From: Candidatus Altarchaeales archaeon
Lineage (GTDB): Archaea > Altiarchaeota > Altiarchaeia > IMC4 > SCGC-AAA252-I15
Length of the DNA: 64,000 bases
Reading direction: 5' to 3'
Assembly: GCA_014727915.1 (NCBI GenBank)
Contig: WJMO01000004.1
Coordinates: 38,309-102,308, forward strand
Every line of letters begins with the position of its first letter. Position 1 is the first letter of the stretch. The notes beneath the pieces are model-generated. The model worked only from the letters and a program-made list of their open reading frames with translations, was not told where the DNA came from and did no database searches. The position numbers and the translations under genes are program-made. This document shows, piece by piece, positions 41,542 through 50,581 of this stretch.

Positions 41542-42077
41542 TTCGCCCGATTTCACACGGCTATCATGTTATTTATAGAAATCCTTCGAATTCTTTTACT
41601 GTGGGTTTGTTCTTCGATATCGGCCAGGAGGACAGCAATACCGTGATATTGCAGAAGCTGGAGTGGGGCTACTGGTGGCTGCACCGGAAGAGCGCATTGG
41701 TGGATAACCCCCGCATGACAGTGGATTACGTCATCGACTTCATAATACGGCTGTGCGAGGCCTTGTTCATTGTCTTCCTGCTGTCTCTTCCTGTCTTCAT
41801 GTCCTGGATCGATAGTGTGGGCAGGTTCCTGACGCTGGTGCTATTCGCGTCATTCTCGATCACCCTGCTCCTAAGCCATTGGCAGATATACATTCTATTG
41901 AAGGATGCCAGGGAAAGGGGCTTGAGGATGAGCTTCCATTATTTCACCCCCCCGCTGGCTCTAGCGCCTCTAACAAGCAACGAGAACGAGTCAGTAACGG
42001 TAAAGGAGGCGGGTACTGAGGGTTATGGGATACCTCCCTTCTGGTTCAGCGCCTACAAGATAGTGATAGGCGGGTAG
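41523..42077 (+). CDS. Membrane protein of unknown function (start uncertain)
   Basis: Two TM helices FIIRLCEALFIVFLLSLPVF and FLTLVLFASFSITLLLSHW. Confidence 0.5.
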   Translation: MPRHEVVRPISHGYHVIYRNPSNSFTVGLFFDIGQEDSNTVILQKLEWGYWWLHRKSALVDNPRMTVDYVIDFIIRLCEALFIVFLLSLPVFMSWIDSVGRFLTLVLFASFSITLLLSHWQIYILLKDARERGLRMSFHYFTPPLALAPLTSNENESVTVKEAGTEGYGIPPFWFSAYKIVIGG

Positions 42078-42085
42078 GTTACACC

Positions 42086-43804
42086 CTAACCTGCGCCTGT
42101 GTAGTAGTATTCTCGCCTTCCCCTCTGCTCCCGGTCCTTCACGCTCTCCGGCTTGTTGGCCCTTGGTCGTCCGGTGTCTGGGTCCCGGCGGAATGTCACG
42201 TCCATCTGCTCCAGGAACATGTTCATCCCATCCTTCATCGACAGGGGCTTGCTCGTCTTGCCGCTGCTCCCGGATTCGCCCTCGAACACCAGGAGCTCGT
42301 CTGAAAGGTAGTCTATGAGCAGTATGTCGTGCTCCACAACCAGGACCGCGGCTCCCCTTCCGTATGCGAACCCGTGCAGGTACTTGGCCAATGCCAGCCT
42401 TTCTTCGACGTCAAGGTAGGCTGAGGGCTCGTCCAGCATGTACATGTCAGCGTCCTTGGAGAGGCAGTCTGCTACCGCTACTCTCTGCAGCTCCCCTCCG
42501 CTCAGCTCGTTCAATCTCTTGTCCATCATGTGAGCCAGCCTGAATCTCTGAACGAGATCGCCCCTGATCTTAAGCGACGCAACCAGTTCCTCGCCTGCCA
42601 CGATGTACTGGGGCTTGTATGATATCCTGGCATTCAACTCGACGTCCGTGTTGTCAGGTTTCTCGGCTCCTGCGAGCATCTTTACGAACGTGGTCTTGCC
42701 GGTCGCGTTAGGCCCGAGTATGCCAAGTATAGACGGTTTCCTCACCTCCCCGCCTTCAACGTCCAACTCGAAACTTTCATAACTCTTCTTCAAGTCCGGG
42801 TATTCAAGGAGTTTCATTGTCTTGTCCTTTGAGGTCGGGGGCCTGACGTCGAATTTCACCTCGTCCCTGAACCGCATGTTCTCGCTCCTTAGGAATCCGC
42901 CGAGGTACTCGTTTATGCCGACTCGCACGCCCATTATGTTGCTTATGATGCCGTAGCCTCCGCTCTCCCCGAACAAAACGTGGATGTTGTCGCTCAGGTA
43001 GTCCAACACCACCAGGTCGTGCTCCACCACCAGCACTATCCTGTCCTCCAATTCTCTCAGGGTCTTGGCGGCGTTCATCCTCTCCCTGACGTCCAGGTAG
43101 CTTGACGGCTCGTCGATGAGGTAGATGTCCGCGTCCTTCGAAAGGCACGCTGCCAGGGCTACCCTCTGCAGCTCTCCCCCGCTTATTGACTTAACATCCT
43201 TGTCCAGGGCGTTCTCTATGTTCAGCTTGGCCGCCAGACCGTCCCGGACATCCCGTTCGTCGGCCTTCTCAAGTATGTCCTTGACCTTCCCCTTCACCAC
43301 CCTCGGTATTGCCTCGACGTACTGTGGCTTATACGCCGACCTGATATTCCCTTCGCTCAGCCGCTTCAGGTAGTCGTGTATCTCATGGCCTCTGAACCTT
43401 TCGAAGACATCCTCCCAGCTTGCCTCCCCCCCGAGGTTGGGTTGTATCTCCCCCGAGAGTATCTTCAACGCCGTTGACTTCCCTATCCCGTTGCTCCCGA
43501 CCATCCCCACAACGCCGCTCCTTGGCATAGGCAGGTTGAACAGGCGGAAGCCGTTCACTCCGTACTGGTGCACGGGATCGTCCAATGCCTCCGGGAGGTT
43601 TATTATCTTTATCGCATCATATGGGCATCTCTTAACGCATATGCCACAGCCAGTGCAAAGTGCCTCGCTTATCAACGGCTTCTTCGTCTCAGGGTCCTCG
43701 ACTATGCACTCTCCCCCTGTCTTGTTCACGGGGCACACCCTGATGCATAGGAAGTTGCAGTCCTTTGGCTTGCACCTGTCCTTGTCATGCACTGCGATCC
43801 TCAT
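42086..43804 (-). CDS. ABCE1 / RNase L inhibitor-type ribosome recycling ATPase
   Basis: N-terminal Fe-S DRCKPKDCNFLCIRVCPVNKTGGECI and CTGCGICVKRCPYDAIKIINLP; two NBDs with SGGELQRVA. Confidence 0.97.
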   Translation of the reverse strand: MRIAVHDKDRCKPKDCNFLCIRVCPVNKTGGECIVEDPETKKPLISEALCTGCGICVKRCPYDAIKIINLPEALDDPVHQYGVNGFRLFNLPMPRSGVVGMVGSNGIGKSTALKILSGEIQPNLGGEASWEDVFERFRGHEIHDYLKRLSEGNIRSAYKPQYVEAIPRVVKGKVKDILEKADERDVRDGLAAKLNIENALDKDVKSISGGELQRVALAACLSKDADIYLIDEPSSYLDVRERMNAAKTLRELEDRIVLVVEHDLVVLDYLSDNIHVLFGESGGYGIISNIMGVRVGINEYLGGFLRSENMRFRDEVKFDVRPPTSKDKTMKLLEYPDLKKSYESFELDVEGGEVRKPSILGILGPNATGKTTFVKMLAGAEKPDNTDVELNARISYKPQYIVAGEELVASLKIRGDLVQRFRLAHMMDKRLNELSGGELQRVAVADCLSKDADMYMLDEPSAYLDVEERLALAKYLHGFAYGRGAAVLVVEHDILLIDYLSDELLVFEGESGSSGKTSKPLSMKDGMNMFLEQMDVTFRRDPDTGRPRANKPESVKDREQRGRREYYYTGAG

Positions 43805-44445
43805 CCTATCACCTTCCTAACTTCACTGAGGCTTCCGACCACCGGATAATCCTGCGAGCCATGCGCTCCTCTCCTATCCACCAACACACCTTTCAAACCG
43901 GCGTCAGCCGATCCCCTGACGTCTGCTGTTGGGCTGTCCCCAACCATATAGCATTCACTGGCGTCCACCCCCACCGCCTTCACCCCCATCTCATATATCC
44001 TGGGGTCCGGCTTAACCGCGCCTACGTCACAGGACATCACTACAACGTCGAAGTAGTCTTTCAAGTACTTCTTTCGGGCGTGGTCTGCGGCGTCCCAGTC
44101 CAGGTTGGATATGATGCCCAGCTTATGGTCGCTTTTTAGGTCTGAAAGAACGTCCTCGGTCTCCGGGAAATATCCGGTATCCTCCAGCCTGCTCTTCCAT
44201 ATCTCCGAGGCCTCCTTGACCCTATCCTGGCTTGGCTTTAAACCGTGTCTCTCGCACAACTCCCTGAAGAATGAGACCTTGTCATATGACCCGTCCCTGA
44301 AGAGCGTGTCCTCCATCTCCCCTATGGCAGTGTGGTAGTCGACCTTCCCGGCCAGTCCGAGAATCTTCAACGCCTCCTCCACCTTGGATCTGGTGGGGCA
44401 GTAGATAAGCGTGTTCCAAAGATCAAAGAAAACTGCCTCGGCCAT
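43801..44445 (-). CDS. HAD-superfamily hydrolase
   Basis: AVFFDLWNTLI; GIISNLDWDA; YMVGDSPTADVRGSADAGLKGVLVDR. Confidence 0.87.
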   Translation of the reverse strand: MAEAVFFDLWNTLIYCPTRSKVEEALKILGLAGKVDYHTAIGEMEDTLFRDGSYDKVSFFRELCERHGLKPSQDRVKEASEIWKSRLEDTGYFPETEDVLSDLKSDHKLGIISNLDWDAADHARKKYLKDYFDVVVMSCDVGAVKPDPRIYEMGVKAVGVDASECYMVGDSPTADVRGSADAGLKGVLVDRRGAHGSQDYPVVGSLSEVRKVIG

Positions 44446-44448
44446 TTT

Positions 44449-45552
44449 TCAGAGCATGTCCCTTATCAGCGACGCCAGCTTTTCCTCGTTCACTGGCCTG
44501 GGGTTGGCCCTAGCCGACCCTGTCATGCCCACATCCACCATGGAGGCTATGTCGTCCTCTCCAACTCCTAAACCGCCGAGGCGGTCCTTTAAACCAAGTC
44601 TCATGTTGATTTCCTCAACTCTACTTATGAGGTCTTCCACTTTATTAAACCCGCAGTAAACAGCCAGCTTCCCGTATCTGCCGTTGTCGTATCCCAGGTT
44701 GTATCTGATGATGTGGGGCAGCAGTGTCCCGCAAGCTGTCCCATGGGCCAGTCCGGTCACACGCCAGAGCGAGTATGAGAGCCCGTGGGCAACTCCAGCG
44801 CCCGCGTGGGTTATCCCGATACCCGCCAGCAGGCTGGCATACATCATATTCGTACGCGCTTCCATGTCATCCCCGTCTTCAACGGCATCCTCAATGTTCT
44901 CCAACACGATCTTGGCCGATTCCATGCAGACTATTTCGCATATGGGCTGGCTCCTCTTGGATACCAGTGCTTCAACCGCGTGGGTCAGTGCGTCCAACCC
45001 CGTGGATGCAGTAACCTCCGAGGGCATGGTCCTCGTCAGCTCAGGGTCGTCCAACGCGACCTTCGGGTACATGTGCACGCTGCGAAAGCTGTTCTTTACC
45101 TTCGCTTCATGGTCTGACAGCACGCTCACCTCGGTCACTTCGCTGCCAGTCCCCGACGTCGTTGGCACCGCTATGATGTCAGGGCCCGCCTTCGACACCA
45201 CTTTGCCCCTGAGGTAGTCCCTTGCCGTTCCGCCGTTACCTGCGACCACCGACATGGCCTTCGCGGCGTCCATGGGGCTCCCACCACCCAATGCGACTAT
45301 CACCTCAGCGCCTTCAGCAGACTTAACTCCCTCGTCCACGGTCTCCACTGAAGGGTCCGATTCCACTTCCTCGAACACGGCGACCTCATCGTCCGCTAGG
45401 ATTTCGAGTACACGGTCCAACAAGCCTATCCTTCGCATAGACGACTTCCCAGCGACAACCAAGGTCTTCCTGCCGCCGACCACATCCTCCAAACCTTCCA
45501 CGGCTCCAGCTCCGAAATGCACTTTGGTCGGGAGATGATATGTGAACCTCAT
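44449..45552 (-). CDS. Iron-containing alcohol dehydrogenase family protein
   Basis: PTKVHFGAGAVEGL; VALGGGSPMDAAKAM; VPTTSGTGSEVT; AHGLSYSLWRVTGLAHG. Confidence 0.92.
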   Translation of the reverse strand: MRFTYHLPTKVHFGAGAVEGLEDVVGGRKTLVVAGKSSMRRIGLLDRVLEILADDEVAVFEEVESDPSVETVDEGVKSAEGAEVIVALGGGSPMDAAKAMSVVAGNGGTARDYLRGKVVSKAGPDIIAVPTTSGTGSEVTEVSVLSDHEAKVKNSFRSVHMYPKVALDDPELTRTMPSEVTASTGLDALTHAVEALVSKRSQPICEIVCMESAKIVLENIEDAVEDGDDMEARTNMMYASLLAGIGITHAGAGVAHGLSYSLWRVTGLAHGTACGTLLPHIIRYNLGYDNGRYGKLAVYCGFNKVEDLISRVEEINMRLGLKDRLGGLGVGEDDIASMVDVGMTGSARANPRPVNEEKLASLIRDML

Positions 45553-46196
45553 AGCCTTTCTAACACCTCCCCGTCCACTTCCTCAAGAGAGTCCACCACG
45601 AGGTCTGCGAGGCCCAGGTCCTGTCCGTGGGTGTTGGGGCTTCTGACAGCCAACACCTTCATGCCCGCTGCCTTTCCTGCGCGTATACCGGCTTCCGCAT
45701 CCTCTATTACAACGCATTCCCCAGGTTCCACGCCCAGCTGCTCGGCAGCCAAAAGGAACGGTTCGGGGTCGGGTTTTCCCTTCTCGCAGCAGTCCCCGGA
45801 TAGTATGAGCTCGAACTCCAAGAGCAGCCCCACCTCCTCGAGGCTGGCGTTCACCCTGTCCAAGGGGCTGGAGGACACCACCGCAACCTTCACTCTATCG
45901 TCCTTCAGCTTTCCTATCAGGTCCAACACCCCCGGGAGAGGGTCTAGCCTACCCCTTATCAAATCGGCGAACACCCTGTTCTTCTTCTCTACCAGCTCGC
46001 CCGGGTCGAGGTCCAGATTCCGTGCTTTGATGGCGTCCCGGTAGTTGTCGATTGTCCGACGCCCGAAGACCCTCTTACGCTCCTCCTCCGTCTGGTGTAT
46101 GCCCACCTCCGACAATACGGTGTCGGACGCTTCTCTGCTTATTGTCTCGCTGTCAACTATCACACCATCCAGGTCGAAAAGAACAGCCTTGATCAT
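45549..46196 (-). CDS. HAD hydrolase, beta-phosphoglucomutase-like
   Basis: AVLFDLDGVIVDSETISREA; VIEDAEAGIRAGKAAGMKVLAV. Confidence 0.9.
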   Translation of the reverse strand: MIKAVLFDLDGVIVDSETISREASDTVLSEVGIHQTEEERKRVFGRRTIDNYRDAIKARNLDLDPGELVEKKNRVFADLIRGRLDPLPGVLDLIGKLKDDRVKVAVVSSSPLDRVNASLEEVGLLLEFELILSGDCCEKGKPDPEPFLLAAEQLGVEPGECVVIEDAEAGIRAGKAAGMKVLAVRSPNTHGQDLGLADLVVDSLEEVDGEVLERL

Positions 46197-47272
46197 ACTA
46201 TCATCTCAAAAGAGTTTGACACCCAATATATGAACGAGACAGCGCCCAATCCCATGGCAGACACCATCGTGAAAGAACCGATTGCTAATGTGGATGCGAG
46301 AACGGCCAGGACAGAACTCTTACGGTCCAGCCCGTGCACTGCCTCGTATCCTACGGTCTGCAGTGCGAGATTCCAAACCAGGCCTCCAAACCCAACAGCC
46401 AATGCTATGATGAACCCCAGAAGGTTGCCCAACCCTACGCCTGTCTCGAAGGACAGGACGCCCATGGAGTAGTCGAGGTAGAGGAGTATGGAGAACCCGA
46501 CGGCCAAGGGCGTCAGGCTGAACCCGTAGACGCTGGCGGTCATCTTGAACTTCCCCCCTGCCTTGAACAACCTCAGCACCGCATGTGTCAGGCCGGCAGC
46601 AAATAGGCAGAAGACGATACCCGCGAAAAGGAGGGATAGGAAAATGTAAACTGCGCTGAAGCTCATGCCTGCCACAGACAAGATGCTGGCTCCCACGCCG
46701 AAGGATATCACAAGGCTGAAGATCAGATAGCACGCTATGGTCTGCTTGAAGGGCTCGGCCTCCGGGAACCTGGAGAAGATGAGCCTGGGAGCAACCATGG
46801 TCTTCAAGAGGAGGCTGAAGAAGCCGCCTAAAGCCGAGAACAACCTGTCTGAAATATCCTGCTTTCCCCTGACGGCTCCGTCGCCGTAGACGAGCATCTG
46901 ATTTCCCTTGTCGTCGACCACCACATAGACGGGGACCTCACCTCCCGGCTGTGGCTGCCCCTCAGTCTGCTGCGGTGTCCCCCGCATCCGCTGTTGGGGC
47001 GTCTGTCCCTGTGGCTGCTGGTGCATCCTGCCGCCCATCTGATGTGGTTGCTCTCCTGGCATGTCGTCTGGCGGCTGCTGTCCGCCGCCGTATAGGATAC
47101 GGTATGCTTCGTCGATTATCTCCTCGACTAGTCCGTAGTTGGACTTCTCATATTCTATTCTGGCATGCTCCCACAACTGCAGGACGGGAGTCAACTCCAT
47201 CCTGGAGAACCGTTCGCTGTGTATCTCCTTGTTCAACCTTAGAAGCCTATCTCTCACAGCATCCTGGTCCAT
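46193..47272 (-). CDS. Yip1-domain membrane protein
   Basis: C-terminal five-TM Yip1-like region; Gln/Pro-rich linker QQPPDDMPGEQPHQMGGRMHQQPQGQTPQQ. Confidence 0.65.
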   Translation of the reverse strand: MDQDAVRDRLLRLNKEIHSERFSRMELTPVLQLWEHARIEYEKSNYGLVEEIIDEAYRILYGGGQQPPDDMPGEQPHQMGGRMHQQPQGQTPQQRMRGTPQQTEGQPQPGGEVPVYVVVDDKGNQMLVYGDGAVRGKQDISDRLFSALGGFFSLLLKTMVAPRLIFSRFPEAEPFKQTIACYLIFSLVISFGVGASILSVAGMSFSAVYIFLSLLFAGIVFCLFAAGLTHAVLRLFKAGGKFKMTASVYGFSLTPLAVGFSILLYLDYSMGVLSFETGVGLGNLLGFIIALAVGFGGLVWNLALQTVGYEAVHGLDRKSSVLAVLASTLAIGSFTMVSAMGLGAVSFIYWVSNSFEMIV

Positions 47273-47289
47273 GACAAGATATTAAAAGG

Positions 47290-47916
47290 CTAAAAATAAA
47301 CCTCCAAAACACGCCTTATCTCTCTGCCCTCTCCTTCGGGTCCGTGTCCAGGGCATATTCGCTCAACACCTCTTTTTTCATCGAATTCGGCGAGCCTCCC
47401 TATGGAATCTCTCAATTCATCCCAGCTTCCGCCCTTGAAGTCGGTCCTCCCAACCCCGCCCACGAATATCGTGTCGCCGGTGAACAATACCCTCTCTCCC
47501 GGCTCGTACAGGCAGATGCTGCCGGGCGTGTGTCCTGGGGTGTGCAAAACCTCCAAGGCAACACCTCCCAAGTCTATGGTGTTCCCGTCTTCCAGGTGTT
47601 GGTCGACCCTGTGCCTTACCGGCTCTTCACCGAACAAACCCGCCAGCTGGAGGCTTCCATCCCCCTTTTCAATTGCTTGAGCGTCGATATTATGGCAGTA
47701 GCATGTGATTTCGCCGGTTTCGAGTATTCCGGGGTTGGCTGCCACGTGGTCGTAGTGGCAGTGGGTATTTATTAACCCATGTATGCCTATATTATCTTCA
47801 CGTCCGCGGTCCAGCACCTTGGACGGGTCCATGCCTGGGTCGATGACGCAGGTGCGGTCTCCAACGACCAGGTAACTGTTGGAGCTCATGGAACCGCTGA
47901 GTATGCTGTGGATCAC
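47290..47916 (-). CDS. Metallo-beta-lactamase-fold hydrolase (glyoxalase II-like)
   Basis: THCHYDHVAANPG; HTPGHTPGSICLYEPGERVLFTGDTIF; GTG start or ATG at 47889. Confidence 0.9.
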   Translation of the reverse strand: MIHSILSGSMSSNSYLVVGDRTCVIDPGMDPSKVLDRGREDNIGIHGLINTHCHYDHVAANPGILETGEITCYCHNIDAQAIEKGDGSLQLAGLFGEEPVRHRVDQHLEDGNTIDLGGVALEVLHTPGHTPGSICLYEPGERVLFTGDTIFVGGVGRTDFKGGSWDELRDSIGRLAEFDEKRGVERICPGHGPEGEGREIRRVLEVYF

Positions 47917-47923
47917 GGATAAA

Positions 47924-47944
47924 TATATAGACAGAGTCTATATA
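47924..47944. promoter_or_regulatory. 21-bp hyphenated palindrome TATATAGAC-AGA-GTCTATATA between divergent units
   Basis: 9-bp perfect inverted repeat with TATA-like arms between the MBL gene (-) and the tRNA-Ser/r-protein operon (+). Confidence 0.6.
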
Positions 47945-48038
47945 TGATAGTCACCGTCCCCTTATGCGGATATAGTCGGGCGACATGCCCTTGACGAGAA
48001 TGGTTGGGAAAAAAACACGACGGAACCTTCCCGTCGTA

Positions 48039-48288
48039 TTCCGTGAAGCCGAGGCGGACGCGACTAATGTCGCTGGCCGCGACTTCACTTCCGTGAAGCC
48101 GAGGTGGCGGAGCCCGGTTCAACGCGCGGGCCTTGAAATCATATATGGACAAGGAAGCCCGTGTCCCCCTGGGACACTTGAGTTCGAATCTCAACCTCGG
48201 CGAATTCATTTCACGCCAGGAGGCCGGGGTATAACTCCCCGGTTGAGATAAGCGAGTCAAAGACGAGCGGAATCTCAACCTCGGCGAA
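48039..48288 (+). repeat. tRNA-Ser end duplications: 5' copy 48039-48054 (also 48089-48104) and 3' copy 48270-48288 (also 48186-48204)
   Basis: TTCCGTGAAGCCGAGG (16 nt) and GAATCTCAACCTCGGCGAA (19 nt) each occur exactly twice, bracketing the tRNA. Confidence 0.95.
48098..48202 (+). tRNA. tRNA-Ser(UGA) with canonical 37/38 BHB intron of 18 nt (48138-48155)
   Basis: Acceptor GCCGAGG/CCTCGGC, discriminator G; anticodon stem CGGGC/GCCCG; central helix CTTG/CAAG with 3-nt bulges AAA and GAA; long variable arm GTGTCCC/GGGACAC; T arm TTGAG-TTCGAAT-CTCAA. Confidence 0.93.
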
Positions 48289-48309
48289 AACTATAAAATC
48301 TCCAGAAAA

Positions 48310-48855
48310 ATGGCGGAAAAGAAAACCAAGGAGAAGAAGGCGTCGGAGAAGGAGCAGCCTAAGAAGAAGGCGTCGGAGAAGGAGCAGCCTAAGAAGAAGG
48401 CGGAAGGGTCCGGCGAGGAGCTTGTGGAGTTGGTCCGGCTCTCAGGAGTCGTAGTGGACGGCCGACTGACCTTGGAGAAGGCGCTTATGAAGATCAAGGG
48501 GCTTGGCCCAAGGGTGGCTGAGTCCATAATACCCGGCCTGGGGCATCCGAGAGACATGAAGGTCGGACTATTGGATGATAAGCAGATAGAGGAGATCGAG
48601 GAGAAGCTGGAGAACATCGACAAGACCCTTCCTACGTGGATGCTGAACCGGAGGAAGGACTTGGAGACCGGCGAGGACAGGCATCACATAGGCCCGGACC
48701 TGGACATGGTCAGGCGGAATGACGTGAACCTCGAGAAGAAGATGAAATCATACCGTGGCGTCAGGCACGCCCTCAACCTGCCAGTCAGGGGTCAGAGGAC
48801 CAGGTCCTCTTTCAGGAAGGGCTCTAGCATCGGTGTTAAGAGGAAGAAAGGTTAG
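48310..48855 (+). CDS. rps13: Ribosomal protein S13 with Lys-rich repetitive N-terminal extension
   Basis: VRLSGVVVDGRLTLEKALMKIKGLGPRVAESI; YRGVRHALNLPVRGQRTRSSFRKG. Confidence 0.94.
   Translation: MAEKKTKEKKASEKEQPKKKASEKEQPKKKAEGSGEELVELVRLSGVVVDGRLTLEKALMKIKGLGPRVAESIIPGLGHPRDMKVGLLDDKQIEEIEEKLENIDKTLPTWMLNRRKDLETGEDRHHIGPDLDMVRRNDVNLEKKMKSYRGVRHALNLPVRGQRTRSSFRKGSSIGVKRKKG
48331..48402 (+). repeat. In-frame 30-bp tandem repeat in the S13 N-terminal extension
   Basis: (A/G)AGAAGAAGGCGTCGGAGAAGGAGCAGCCT twice plus partial third unit. Confidence 0.9.
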
Positions 48856-48861
48856 GTTAAC

Positions 48862-49374
48862 ATGGGCACTCCAAGAAAGCAGAGGAGGTCTTTCACAAGA
48901 CCGAAGCATCCGTGGCGGACTGAACGGATACAGGAGGAGAGGGAGCTCTGCAAGAAATACGGGCTCACCAACAAGCGGGAAGCCTGGAGGGCTAAGAGCG
49001 ACCTTGGCAGGGTAAGGCAGCAGGCCCGCCGTTTGCTAGCGGACACCACCGAGGAGGCTGAGAAGGAGAAGAGGGAGATGATAGCCAAGCTAAACCGCTG
49101 GGGGATTGACATAAAATCCGTCGACGACGTCCTCGGACTGTCTGTGGAGGACCTGTTGGAGAGGCGGCTTCAGTCGATCGTCTACAGGAGGGGCTATGCT
49201 AACACGCCCAAGCAGGCCCGCCAGTTCATAGTACACAACCACGTCTACGTGGGCTCACACAAGGTCAGCGTGCCAGGATACATCGTCTTAGCCGGCGAGG
49301 AGGAGAAGGTGCGATTGGCTGACAACATAAAGGTGGAGAAAAGTGTCAGAGGAGCAGAAGAAGAGCCAGTCTGA
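48862..49374 (+). CDS. rps4: Ribosomal protein S4
   Basis: [66 protein letters not shown]. Confidence 0.96.
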   Translation: MGTPRKQRRSFTRPKHPWRTERIQEERELCKKYGLTNKREAWRAKSDLGRVRQQARRLLADTTEEAEKEKREMIAKLNRWGIDIKSVDDVLGLSVEDLLERRLQSIVYRRGYANTPKQARQFIVHNHVYVGSHKVSVPGYIVLAGEEEKVRLADNIKVEKSVRGAEEEPV

Positions 49375-49957
49375 AGAGGCTGAAGCCGCGGAGGAGCCGG
49401 TGGAACAGCAGACAGAGGAGTCTCCGGTAGAAAACAAGCCTGAGAAGCCCAAGAAGAGGGAGTCCAAGAAGAAGACGGCCGAAGCAGGGGAAGACGGCAA
49501 AGGCAAGGATTCGGGCTCGGAGGAGGATTCAAAGGAGAAGCATCCCCGGCAGGATTCTAAAAAGAAGAAGGCAGGCCTCTGGGGCGTTCTTCACATGTAC
49601 TCGTCCAAGAACAACACAATACTCCACGTTACCGACATGACCGGTGCTGAGACCGTGGCGATACAGTCCGGCGGGATGATAGTCCGGAGCGACCGGGAGG
49701 AGGGCTCCCCATATGCTGCCATGCAGGCTGCCATCCGGGTGGCTGACGCCATCAAGGAGAGAGGCTTCATGGGAGTGCACATAAAGGTGAGGGCTCCAGG
49801 AGGCCATAACGGCCCACGCTACCCTGGCAAGGGTGCTCAGGCCGCCATAAGGGCCATATCAAGGTCTGGTGTCAAGATAGGCAGGATAGAGGATGTGACT
49901 CCAATACCCCATGACGGGTGCAGGTCGTCAGGCGGTAAGCGGGGTAGGAGGGTTTAA
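49343..49957 (+). CDS. rps11: Ribosomal protein S11 with ~75-aa charged N-terminal extension
   Basis: [51 protein letters not shown]. Confidence 0.95.
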   Translation: MSEEQKKSQSEEAEAAEEPVEQQTEESPVENKPEKPKKRESKKKTAEAGEDGKGKDSGSEEDSKEKHPRQDSKKKKAGLWGVLHMYSSKNNTILHVTDMTGAETVAIQSGGMIVRSDREEGSPYAAMQAAIRVADAIKERGFMGVHIKVRAPGGHNGPRYPGKGAQAAIRAISRSGVKIGRIEDVTPIPHDGCRSSGGKRGRRV

Positions 49958-49960
49958 ACG

Positions 49961-50566
49961 ATGAAGGTTACAAACTTCACTAAGAAGGGGGATGTCGTGG
50001 AGTTCGACATATCAGGAGTTGATGTCGCAGTGCTGAACGCGTTCAGGAGGACTATAGTCTCCGGCCTGCCCATAATGGCCATGGAGAAGATAACCTTCTA
50101 CAACAACTCTTCAATATTGAACGATGAGATACTCGGACACAGGATCGGCTTGGTCCCTTTGACGACAGACCTGAAGACCTATATCCCCAGGGTGGATTGC
50201 ACATGCAAAGGGGAAGGTTGTGCCAAGTGCACGGCCACGCTGACGTTGGACGTGAGCGGCCCGGGAACCTTATACTCCGGGGATTTCAAATCCACAGACG
50301 AGAACATCAAGCCAGCATATGAGAAGATCCCCCTGGTTAAGCTCCTGTCCGAGCAGAAGGTTAAGGCCGAGGCGGAGGCTGTGATGGGATACGGGAGCGA
50401 GCACGTGAAATGGCAGCCGGGAGTCGCAGGCTATGAGATCAAGGATAATGGATCATTCCATGTTGTGGTGGAGTCCTACGGGCCTCTACCTGTGGATGAG
50501 CTCATTAAAAACGCATTCGAGGTGGTTGGCGGGAAGATAGGGCAACTCAAGGAAAAAATCAAATAA
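49961..50566 (+). CDS. rpoD: RNA polymerase subunit Rpo3 (RpoD)
   Basis: FDISGVDVAVLNAFRRTIVSGLPIMAMEKITFYNNSSILNDEILGHRIGLVPL. Confidence 0.95.
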   Translation: MKVTNFTKKGDVVEFDISGVDVAVLNAFRRTIVSGLPIMAMEKITFYNNSSILNDEILGHRIGLVPLTTDLKTYIPRVDCTCKGEGCAKCTATLTLDVSGPGTLYSGDFKSTDENIKPAYEKIPLVKLLSEQKVKAEAEAVMGYGSEHVKWQPGVAGYEIKDNGSFHVVVESYGPLPVDELIKNAFEVVGGKIGQLKEKIK

Positions 50567-50581
50567 TCACTTTCCCAAAAT

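Noticed and set aside
48039-48288. tRNA-end duplications as att sites of an integrated element
   Set aside because: Both 5' and 3' ends are duplicated over only ~250 bp, no integrase or cargo in the interval; att events normally copy only one end around a larger element.
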